A stretch of DNA of 64,000 nucleotides. Source: Bacteriovoracaceae bacterium (lineage in GTDB: Bacteria; Bdellovibrionota; Bacteriovoracia; Bacteriovoracales; Bacteriovoracaceae). The DNA is taken from the NCBI GenBank assembly GCA_018649885.1, contig JABIHA010000062.1:1-64000 (forward strand), read 5' to 3'. Position numbers and translations under genes: made by a program. Within the stretch, counting starts at the first letter, position 1; each line of letters starts with the position of its first letter. Below, one piece after another: positions 51,924 to 59,159 of this stretch. Under the pieces are notes generated by a model that had not been told where the DNA came from, ran no database searches, and saw nothing but the letters and a program-made list of their open reading frames with translations.

Positions 51924-54146
51924 GTGGCTGGATACATAATTAGCATTATAGGTGGCAAAGGAGGGGTTGGAAAATCTCAATTTGCAGCGAACTTGGCTTT
52001 TGCCATGGCAGCAGAAGATCGTCAAAAAGTTCTATTATTAGATTTCGATCAGAGGGCCAGTGGAGATCAAACTCTTATAACTGGAATGAAGTCGAAAAAG
52101 AATCTAAAAGAGTTGTCAGAATTTAGTGGGTCGATTGACCCAAGATCCTTTCAAACATTTTATGCTCCTCTGAAAAATAACGTAACCACAATCAATATGC
52201 CAAATGATCCATTACTTGCTGATCAAATTGATGTTGAAGGATTGGGTAAAGTTTTAAAGGCAGTTCCCAATATTTTTCCTCTAACAATAATAGATGTGGG
52301 AGGTGACTTATCTCCCCTTGCTCTTAAAGCTCTTGAATATTCAACTCTAATATTTTTAGTTGTTTCTCCTGATGTGTTGGCAGTGAATCAAAGTAAGAGA
52401 TTATTTTCCAATCTTGTAACAATGTTATTTCCGAAGGATATGATTCAGGTTGTTTTAAACCAGATGACGAAAGGTCACCCTGTCTCGCCTGATGTAGTGG
52501 GAAAACAAATTGGAAAACCTCCATTTTTTGTACTCCCCAAAGATGATGCATCCTGCACAATGGCCTTAAACAAAAAAATGCCAGTGCTACTGATAAACAG
52601 GAACTCTGCTTTTTCTAAGGGAATGATTGAATGTGTTAGGAAAATAAAGCAAAAAAATGTTTTAAAAATTCTTGATAAGCTCAATAAACCTGATACTTCA
52701 AAAGCTACTCAAACAGATGAGAAATCTCAAGACGCCAGCAAAGGTCTGACGCCTTGGATTGATTTGAAAAGTAGAATCCATAAATCTTTAGTCGAGGAAA
52801 TGGACCTTAAAAAAACGATGGACTCTGAGGGTGATGAAAAGGCCAAGAGTATCCTGAGAGAGCAAACAAAGAAGTTAGTGGTAGAGCTTTTATCAAAAGA
52901 GGATACAAAAGGCATAATCAACTCACGTGATGATATGAATAAAATCGTGAAAGAAGTAATTGATGAAGCCTTGGGGCTTGGGCCACTTGAGGATATGTTG
53001 AGGGATAAATCAATTTCAGAAATTATGGTAAATGGTCCTCATATGATCTATTACGAACAAGATGGTAAAAATAAGCTCTCAGATATTGTATTTACTAATG
53101 ATAGGCAGGTTTTAAATGTAATCGAAAGAATCGTTGCACCAATTGGTAGAAGGATTGATGAAAAAACTCCATATGTTGATGCAAGACTTGAAGACGGCTC
53201 TAGAGTTCACGCTATTATACCTCCATGTGCAATCGATGGATGTACGATTACTATCAGAAAATTCCCTGAAAATAGGCTCTCTTATAAAGACCTAATTAAA
53301 TTTGGCTCATTAACAGAAAATATGGCCGACTTTTTAAGAATGGCAGTTGAAGCTCATAAGAATATTGTAGTGAGTGGTGGTACCGGTTCTGGTAAGACTA
53401 CTTTAATTAATATGCTTGGTGCATTTATTCCAGCAAATGAAAGAATTATAACCTGTGAAGACTCTGCTGAACTTGATTTGCCACAAGAGCATGTGGTGAG
53501 GCTAGAAACTAGACCCCCCACACTAGAGGGTGATGGTGCGATCGATATCAGGTGCCTTGTTAAACAGACTCTAAGAATGAAACCCGATAGGATTATTGTT
53601 GGAGAGTGTCGGGGTGGTGAAACCCTCGATATGCTTCAGGCCATGAACACTGGTCATGATGGATCATTAACTACAGTTCACTCAAACTCGCCTAGGGATT
53701 GCATAAGTAGACTTGAGACACTTGTTAACTATGCAGGTATAGGGCTTCCACAAAAAGCGATTAGAGAAATGATTGCTTCCGCGGTTCACTTGGTTGTTCA
53801 GCAATCGAGGCTAGAAGATGGCTCTAGAAGAATTATGAATATTACGGAAATTTCTGGAATGCAAGGTGATGTAATAACCCTGCAGGATATTTTTGTTTTT
53901 AAACAAGAAGGTATAGATAGAAGTGGAAAGGTTACCGGGAAATTTCAGGCCACCGGGTTTATACCTAAATTTGTAGAAACAATGGAAAGAAAGGGATATA
54001 GAATTCCTCGTGGCATTTTTTCCAATGATGATAATTCACCTGAAAAAGAGCCTGCTAAAAAAGTATCAAAACCTGGGCAAAAGCCCTCTCCTCCTGCTAA
54101 AAACCCTGCACCAAAACCTGGTTCCAAAAAGAATAAAACTGGGTAG
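51924..54146 (+). CDS. cpaF: TadZ/CpaE-TadA/CpaF fusion: ParA-like ATPase joined to the pilus assembly ATPase
   Basis: 740 residues from a GTG. Residues 1 to about 250 are a MinD/ParA-like ATPase with the deviant Walker A GGKGGVGKS (10-18) and VLLLDFDQRASG; this is the TadZ/CpaE role of placing the pilus. After a Lys/Ser linker (about 255-280) the CpaF domain follows: N-terminal helical part, RIVAPIGRRIDEKTPYVDARL, Walker A GGTGSGKTT (485-493), Walker B IIVGECRGGE (about 557-566) and the His-box region TTVHSNSPRDC. A Pro/Lys-rich tail ends the protein. CpaE and CpaF are normally separate proteins; the frame is open across the joint without a start codon problem. The receiver-like domain of CpaE is absent. 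Confidence 0.93.
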   Translation: MAGYIISIIGGKGGVGKSQFAANLAFAMAAEDRQKVLLLDFDQRASGDQTLITGMKSKKNLKELSEFSGSIDPRSFQTFYAPLKNNVTTINMPNDPLLADQIDVEGLGKVLKAVPNIFPLTIIDVGGDLSPLALKALEYSTLIFLVVSPDVLAVNQSKRLFSNLVTMLFPKDMIQVVLNQMTKGHPVSPDVVGKQIGKPPFFVLPKDDASCTMALNKKMPVLLINRNSAFSKGMIECVRKIKQKNVLKILDKLNKPDTSKATQTDEKSQDASKGLTPWIDLKSRIHKSLVEEMDLKKTMDSEGDEKAKSILREQTKKLVVELLSKEDTKGIINSRDDMNKIVKEVIDEALGLGPLEDMLRDKSISEIMVNGPHMIYYEQDGKNKLSDIVFTNDRQVLNVIERIVAPIGRRIDEKTPYVDARLEDGSRVHAIIPPCAIDGCTITIRKFPENRLSYKDLIKFGSLTENMADFLRMAVEAHKNIVVSGGTGSGKTTLINMLGAFIPANERIITCEDSAELDLPQEHVVRLETRPPTLEGDGAIDIRCLVKQTLRMKPDRIIVGECRGGETLDMLQAMNTGHDGSLTTVHSNSPRDCISRLETLVNYAGIGLPQKAIREMIASAVHLVVQQSRLEDGSRRIMNITEISGMQGDVITLQDIFVFKQEGIDRSGKVTGKFQATGFIPKFVETMERKGYRIPRGIFSNDDNSPEKEPAKKVSKPGQKPSPPAKNPAPKPGSKKNKTG

Positions 54147-54155
54147 GAGTTTTAA

Positions 54156-55049
54156 GTGGACGTATTTTTAACTGAGTATCTTGGAAAAAATGGGATCGTA
54201 GGCCTGGTAGGCCTTCTTTTCTTTATCGTCGTATATAAATATAGTGTGCCTCTATTTAATTGGATTGAAGACCAAACCTATGGGACAAGAGATTATATAT
54301 TGCAAAGACTAGAGTTGATGCATATTGATATCGCCCCAGAAAGAATCACCTACCTACTTTTATTTTTAACATTTGGACTCGGAACGATCCTCTTATTATT
54401 ATTCACATTTTTGGGAGAATGGAAATTAGGATTATTTTTAGCAGTTCTGATAAGTGTTGTAGGCTGGAAGATACCTAAGCCCTTTGTAAATTATCTTTTT
54501 GATCGAAGGGTTAAGGAGTATCACATGCAAATGGTAGATGCTCTCAACTTGTTGTCCAATGGAATAAGAGCTGGTTTGTCTGTTCCACAGGCACTAGGTA
54601 TGGTTGTTGATGAAATGAAACCTCCACTTAGCCAGGAGTTTGCTTTAATTCTAAAACAAAATAATATTGGTGTTACATTAGATGAGGCTTTTGAAAATTT
54701 AAATAAAAGAATTCCACTTTCTGATAATGAAATGTTTGTGACGTCTGTAAATATACTTAGAGAAACAGGCGGAAATTTAGCCGAAACATTTGATACTATT
54801 GTAGATGTTATTAGAGAGAGAGTCAGGGTTCAGCAGAAAATTGAAGCATTGATTGCTCAAGGAAAAACCCAAGCTTATACCCTTGCCTGTATGCCAATAA
54901 TCGTACTTGGAATGAGCTATCAGATGGACCCAGATAGCGTTAGTTTGATGTTTTCGACCTGGCCAGGCCGAATAGCACTATTTGTTGCCGCTGTTATTGA
55001 TATGGTTGGACTTTACGTTGTAACTAAAATCATAAAAATAAAAGTGTAA
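54156..55049 (+). CDS. tadB: Tad pilus inner-membrane protein, TadB-like
   Basis: 297 residues from a GTG with TAGGAG nine bases upstream. It is a type II secretion F domain protein: helices at about 15-30, 65-110 and 245-290, with YHMQMVDALNLLSNGIRAGLSVPQAL and FVTSVNILRETGGNLAETFDTI in the cytoplasmic loop. It is the platform for the pilus ATPase. A TadC partner normally follows; here the next gene is an Rhs-like protein, so TadC is missing or located elsewhere. Confidence 0.9.
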   Translation: MDVFLTEYLGKNGIVGLVGLLFFIVVYKYSVPLFNWIEDQTYGTRDYILQRLELMHIDIAPERITYLLLFLTFGLGTILLLLFTFLGEWKLGLFLAVLISVVGWKIPKPFVNYLFDRRVKEYHMQMVDALNLLSNGIRAGLSVPQALGMVVDEMKPPLSQEFALILKQNNIGVTLDEAFENLNKRIPLSDNEMFVTSVNILRETGGNLAETFDTIVDVIRERVRVQQKIEALIAQGKTQAYTLACMPIIVLGMSYQMDPDSVSLMFSTWPGRIALFVAAVIDMVGLYVVTKIIKIKV

Positions 55050-55164
55050 CTAGCTAAATTTACAAGCATCCAATAAAGAGTATTTAATACATAAAATATT
55101 TTAATGTTTTGAAAATCTTTTTCCGATAGATACTAAGAGAGTGTCGTTATTAAAAGGTAAACAC

Positions 55165-56799
55165 ATGAAAATAAAAAATGTTGGGTACATCATCCTGTCG
55201 CTGTTATTATCCATTCCGGCTATCGGAGGGGTAAATCTCAAAAATGGTAACTTTTATATCTCATATACAGATATAGTCGTTCCGGGCGGGGCTAACTCTT
55301 TGAAGATTACTAGGACCTATAATTCTAAGTCAACACATGAGGGTTGGTTTGGATTTGGTTGGGGATCTGATTTTGAGACCTATTTAAAGCCACAGGCCGA
55401 TGGTTCGGTTGTAGTCTTTGAAAACGGCGGTGGAGCAACAACAAGGTTTACTCCAAAAGCTGCAGTTGACCCTAAGAAGGCTGCACAAAAGATAGTCGAT
55501 GCAATGAGGAAGAGATCAGCAATCGCTGCTAAAGCTGCTAATGACTTAGTAGTTAAGCTGACAAAAGATGCTGAGCTTAGACTTTTATATGGGAAAAAAT
55601 TTAACGTTGAGTCTTCAATAGCTAATGGATCAACTCTTTATTCAAATAATAGAGGAATCCAGGAGTTAAGTGTAGCGAAGGCTGGATACGTTAGGAAATA
55701 CACAGATGGTAAAAAACATCATTTCAATAAACTTGGAAAGTTGATAAAGATTACCGAAAAAAATGGCTACTACACAAAATTTACATATGAGAAAACTGGA
55801 CTACTTAAAAATATAAAGGATTCTCAAGCGAAACAATTATTCTTTTCTTGGTATCCAAATAAAAGAGCAAAAGAAATTTGGTCAGGCGGGGATAAGAAAG
55901 CATTTTATAAGTATAGCGGAAAAGACTTAAGCTATAGTAAGGATATTAGTGGAAATATTTATACTTACACGTATGATAAAATCCACAACCTATCTGGCAT
56001 TGTCTATACAGATAAGTCTAAAATGGCCATTACCTACGATAAGAAAACTCAATTTGTTACTTCTGTAACAACAAAGAATGGAGATAAAACGTCATATAAG
56101 TATGGTGCTAATCCAAAAGACCCTAAAAATCACTACTGGACTTCGGTTACAAAGAAAGGCTTCAATGGTAAGCCTGTAACGAATAAGTATGAATATGAAA
56201 TTAGAACTAAGCCAGACGGTGAGAGATACACTTATCGTATTGCCACTAATATCAATAGTGTCAATACAGAGACGATTTACTCAGAGTGTTGCTCACTTCC
56301 TCTTAAAATTGCAAGAGGCAAGCATATTACAAATTTTGATTACGACGAAAGTGGACTTCTTCTTAAAAAGACATCTACTAAGGGCGACTTCATTAAGCTT
56401 GAGTATAATAATAAGATCAAAAAGATTGCTAAGGTAACTGATAATAAGGGTTGGACCAAATTTAATTATGACAAAAAAGGCAACCTTACCAAAGCTCTTA
56501 ACTCTAAAGGACAAGCAGTACTTCTTGTTTATGATAGAAAAGGTAAAATCACAAAGATGGTTGATACATATAAGAGTAGTAAGAAGAAGAGAATTCTCTC
56601 ATTCAAATACAACTCGATGGGAAAGCCAGTTGAAATTACAATGAGTAAAGTTGGAAAAATAAATGTTGCTTACGATAACTATGGAGAGATTAAAAAGGTT
56701 GAGTCTAAGGCCGGTAATAAGATGGCCCTACAGGTAACTCAAGCTTTTCAAAACCTGCTTTCAATCGTTAAGCCAGCAGGGGTGAGTTTAAACTTTTAA
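55165..56799 (+). CDS. Exported Rhs/YD-repeat protein
   Basis: 544 residues from the ATG at 55165, chosen for AAAGG seven bases upstream and a signal peptide ending AIGG; a GTG at 55141 is in frame. The N-terminal DUF6531-like part reads GNFYISYTDIVVPGGANSL and RTYNSKS.HEGWFGFGWGSDFET. About ten YD-type repeats follow (for example YTYDKIHNLSGIVYTD and FDYDESGLLLKKTSTKG). It is much shorter than full Rhs toxins and has no C-terminal toxin or PAAR domain. It sits directly after the Tad genes and may be a pilus-linked or secreted shell protein; this is inference. Confidence 0.85.
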   Translation: MKIKNVGYIILSLLLSIPAIGGVNLKNGNFYISYTDIVVPGGANSLKITRTYNSKSTHEGWFGFGWGSDFETYLKPQADGSVVVFENGGGATTRFTPKAAVDPKKAAQKIVDAMRKRSAIAAKAANDLVVKLTKDAELRLLYGKKFNVESSIANGSTLYSNNRGIQELSVAKAGYVRKYTDGKKHHFNKLGKLIKITEKNGYYTKFTYEKTGLLKNIKDSQAKQLFFSWYPNKRAKEIWSGGDKKAFYKYSGKDLSYSKDISGNIYTYTYDKIHNLSGIVYTDKSKMAITYDKKTQFVTSVTTKNGDKTSYKYGANPKDPKNHYWTSVTKKGFNGKPVTNKYEYEIRTKPDGERYTYRIATNINSVNTETIYSECCSLPLKIARGKHITNFDYDESGLLLKKTSTKGDFIKLEYNNKIKKIAKVTDNKGWTKFNYDKKGNLTKALNSKGQAVLLVYDRKGKITKMVDTYKSSKKKRILSFKYNSMGKPVEITMSKVGKINVAYDNYGEIKKVESKAGNKMALQVTQAFQNLLSIVKPAGVSLNF

Positions 56800-56823
56800 T
56801 GATTCGTAATTGAGGAATAGATC

Positions 56824-57060
56824 ATGAAACTATTGAAATATGTACTACTCGTAATGCTTACTTTCTTCTCTTTGAGCTTGTTTGCTGAAGATCCACCAGC
56901 TGATGCACCGACACCGGCACCAGAAGAAGTATCTGCCCCAAGAGATATTGGTACTGGGCAAGATTTGGAGCCCTCCATTTGTAATACAGATGATAGTGAG
57001 CTTGAGGCAGGAGGAACAGTCGTTGGAGGTGGCGGCGCTGGCGCTGCTAGAGAGGAATAA
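56824..57060 (+). CDS. Small exported acidic protein with a GQD-C core (first)
   Basis: 78 residues. Signal peptide (about 1-20, ending LFA), a Pro/Ala/Asp-rich stretch, the core GQDLEPSICNTDDSE and a Gly-rich tail with GGGGAGAA. The core shares spacing with the protein at 57315: GQD, five residues, Cys, three residues, Asp. It starts 24 bases after the Rhs-like gene and is probably on the same mRNA. Confidence 0.7.
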   Translation: MKLLKYVLLVMLTFFSLSLFAEDPPADAPTPAPEEVSAPRDIGTGQDLEPSICNTDDSELEAGGTVVGGGGAGAAREE

Positions 57061-57092
57061 TCAATAGATAATAGTTTATATGTAGATAATTA

Positions 57093-57124
57093 AAAAATAA
57101 CTGGCTAAGGCTGGTTATTTTTTT
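57093..57124 (+). terminator. Terminator after the first small exported protein
   Basis: AATAAC and GTTATT enclose a short inner GC pair and loop, followed by a run of seven T. It ends the Tad-Rhs transcript. Confidence 0.7.
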
Positions 57125-57314
57125 GTCAGTTTATAAATAAAATTTATTTGATTGGCTTGATTTTATTAACAGTTTTTCAATAGTTGTAAATTTATTAGAC
57201 ACTCTTTTCAGTCACTAATTGTCATTACAGTACCTTATCTCTTCATATAGCAACAGTTAGTTGGCACATCATCTGCATAGTAATAGGTATAAATTTTAAC
57301 TGGAGGAGAAGAAA

Positions 57315-57515
57315 ATGAAAAACTTATTTCTAATTGTAGGACTGCTAATAGGCATCTCACAATCGCAAGTTTTTGCAGCATCTGGTGGAAGTTCTGATGA
57401 AATGGGTCAGGATGAGGCCTTAAAAGAATGTATCTATAGCGATACAAGTGAGCAAGGCTCAAAATCTGGTGGAGATAGTGATTCTGGTGATGATAGTTCT
57501 TCACACGTAGACTAA
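57315..57515 (+). CDS. Small exported acidic protein with a GQD-C core (second)
   Basis: 66 residues with GGAGG upstream. Signal peptide ending VFA (about 21), then SGGSSDE, the core MGQDEALKECIYSDTSE and a Ser/Asp/Gly-rich tail ending SSHVD. It is preceded by the terminator at 57093-57124, so it has its own promoter in the 254-base gap. It is a likely paralogue of the protein at 56824; tails differ. Confidence 0.7.
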   Translation: MKNLFLIVGLLIGISQSQVFAASGGSSDEMGQDEALKECIYSDTSEQGSKSGGDSDSGDDSSSHVD

Positions 57516-57542
57516 TTTACAAAAATAAAATTGATGGTTAGT

Positions 57543-57570
57543 AAAAAAGCGCTCAAATGAGCGCTTTTTT
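57543..57570. terminator. Bidirectional terminator between the small exported gene and the minus-strand operon
   Basis: AAAAAAGCGCTCA (57543-57555) pairs with TGAGCGCTTTTTT (57558-57570). T-runs exist on both strands. Its right arm overlaps the stop of the minus-strand gene ending at 57569. Confidence 0.88.
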
Positions 57571-57952
57571 AGTATTTAGACTCTTTAAGCATCTTCTTAA
57601 GAATCTCTTTTTCTTCTTTGGTATAACTTTCTTGGGGAGGGTTTTTCGCTGACTTTCTTCCATTTCTCCGATTTTTACTGGGAGTATTTCCACTTTTTTT
57701 GAGCGAAGAAATTTCATATTTTATGCTATCTATATTTTGAGGATTAGCATTTGAAAATAGCTTTTTTCCATAATCTTTAGTTCCAGAAATTACTGAGCTT
57801 AACCTCTCATTTATCTTCTCAAAAATAGGATCAGTATAGCCCTGAGTTTTCTCTGAAAGATGAGAGAATATTTTCTTTTCTCCAATAGGATAGGAGAGAA
57901 TCATGAAACTAATAAAAAATGAGATTGAAAATTTCAGTACAGTACTAATCAT
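57569..57952 (-). CDS. Hypothetical membrane-anchored or exported basic protein
   Basis: 127 residues with an N-terminal hydrophobic segment (about 5-22) and a Lys/Ser/Asn-rich rest ending in EKEILKKMLKES. It overlaps the CheX-like gene by eight bases, so it is translated with it. Last gene of the CheY-CheX operon. No domain recognised. Confidence 0.72.
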   Translation of the reverse strand: MISTVLKFSISFFISFMILSYPIGEKKIFSHLSEKTQGYTDPIFEKINERLSSVISGTKDYGKKLFSNANPQNIDSIKYEISSLKKSGNTPSKNRRNGRKSAKNPPQESYTKEEKEILKKMLKESKY

Positions 57953-58517
57953 TTTTAGGCATCTTGAAATTAATTATTAATAAAATATGAAATGGAATGA
58001 GTTTGTTTTCATAAACGAGATCATATCCAATTCTAAAGACTTCATGATGTTGAATAGTTTTTTCAAGTAACTTCAAAATTCTGACCTTCTTAGACTTTTC
58101 TCCTTCGCTTTCTCTTTGGGAAGACTCAAATAGCATGGGCGAGTTCATTTGGGACAGTAGCATTACATTTTCATCTAAGTTACTTAAAAAGTGTCCAATG
58201 ACTATATTGTTTGCCTCGGTAAATAGACTGTTAAATATTTCTCGGTTGATACTGTCTTCTGAGACTAGATGGTCGGGAACCTGTGCACATGCATGGCCGC
58301 TAATTTCGCCGTAGAGATTGAAAATAACAGATAGAGAATTATCAAAATCTAACTTGATATCGTGAAAATTAGTAATTGCTTCTGGATGTGCATATGACAG
58401 TTTGAGTTTTGCCACATCGAATATTTTTAAGTCTTTTGGGAAGCATTCAAGCATCTCGTTGGTATTTTTAAGATATGGAAAAGTTTCATTTTTATTTAGT
58501 TCTCTAAGGTTATTCAT
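57945..58517 (-). CDS. CheC/CheX-type phosphatase
   Basis: 190 residues. The active-site pattern [DS]-x3-E-x2-N-x22-P is matched exactly: Ser97, Glu101 and Asn104 in SLFTEANN, and Pro127. CheC, CheX and FliY use the Glu and Asn of this motif to dephosphorylate CheY-P. Only one copy of the motif is present, as in CheX, which acts as a dimer. The gene lies nine bases after the CheY-like gene, which is its likely substrate. Confidence 0.8.
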   Translation of the reverse strand: MNNLRELNKNETFPYLKNTNEMLECFPKDLKIFDVAKLKLSYAHPEAITNFHDIKLDFDNSLSVIFNLYGEISGHACAQVPDHLVSEDSINREIFNSLFTEANNIVIGHFLSNLDENVMLLSQMNSPMLFESSQRESEGEKSKKVRILKLLEKTIQHHEVFRIGYDLVYENKLIPFHILLIINFKMPKND

Positions 58518-58526
58518 ACTTCCGTC

Positions 58527-58958
58527 CTAGTAGTTACTTTCTTCTTCAATGATAGCGGCTATTTTTACAAGTGATGTTTTAAGAGTGTCACCTTCAAATG
58601 GTTTTTGTATGAAATCCATTGCTCCTGCAGCTATTGAATCAAGGATTATATTTTCTTGGCAAAGTGAAGAGACCATTATGATATAAATATTGTTAAATTT
58701 CTCAAGCAGGTTCTTTGTTAACTCAATTCCATTCATTTCAGGCATTACTACGTCAACAACGATTAAATTTGCTTTAGTTCTGGCTATGGCTTCTATTGAT
58801 TCACTTGGTGTGCTGGCTTCGCCGGCAACCGTAAGACCTAGGTTTTCAACAATATTGGTAATTTGCTTTCTAGCAAACTCTGAATCATCTACAACTAGTA
58901 CACGTACATTTTCGTGTATTGGCTTAACTTCATTTTCATTTTCTTCGTTATTGTCCAT
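58527..58958 (-). CDS. CheY-like single-domain response regulator
   Basis: 143 residues. After an acidic Asn/Glu-rich N-terminal tail (about 1-18) comes a complete receiver: VVDDSEFARK with the acidic pair, VVDVVMPEMNG with the phospho-acceptor Asp, the MVSSL Ser and the QKPF Lys. There is no output domain, so it acts by protein binding, for instance at the flagellar motor or in another signalling path. First gene of the operon with the CheX-like phosphatase. Confidence 0.92.
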   Translation of the reverse strand: MDNNEENENEVKPIHENVRVLVVDDSEFARKQITNIVENLGLTVAGEASTPSESIEAIARTKANLIVVDVVMPEMNGIELTKNLLEKFNNIYIIMVSSLCQENIILDSIAAGAMDFIQKPFEGDTLKTSLVKIAAIIEEESNY

Positions 58959-59110
58959 TGGCTTCCCTGCCTGTTCAAGATGTATTTTATCAGACTTAGT
59001 AGAAGCTTTGGAGATAAAACGGCTTTATATAACCGACTAGCTTGGTTTGATAATGCAGGTAAGGATTCAATTTTATATGAAATCATGGAAATTAAAAATT
59101 ATTGGCTGGA

Positions 59111-59142
59111 AAAAAGGAGCGGGATGCACACATGTGCATCCC
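59111..59142 (-). terminator. Terminator of the second lon
   Basis: GGGATGCACA (59121-59130) pairs with TGTGCATCCC (59133-59142) around two bases. On the minus strand five bases separate it from a run of T (59116-59111). Confidence 0.6.
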
Positions 59143-59159
59143 ACGGATAAATAACTATT

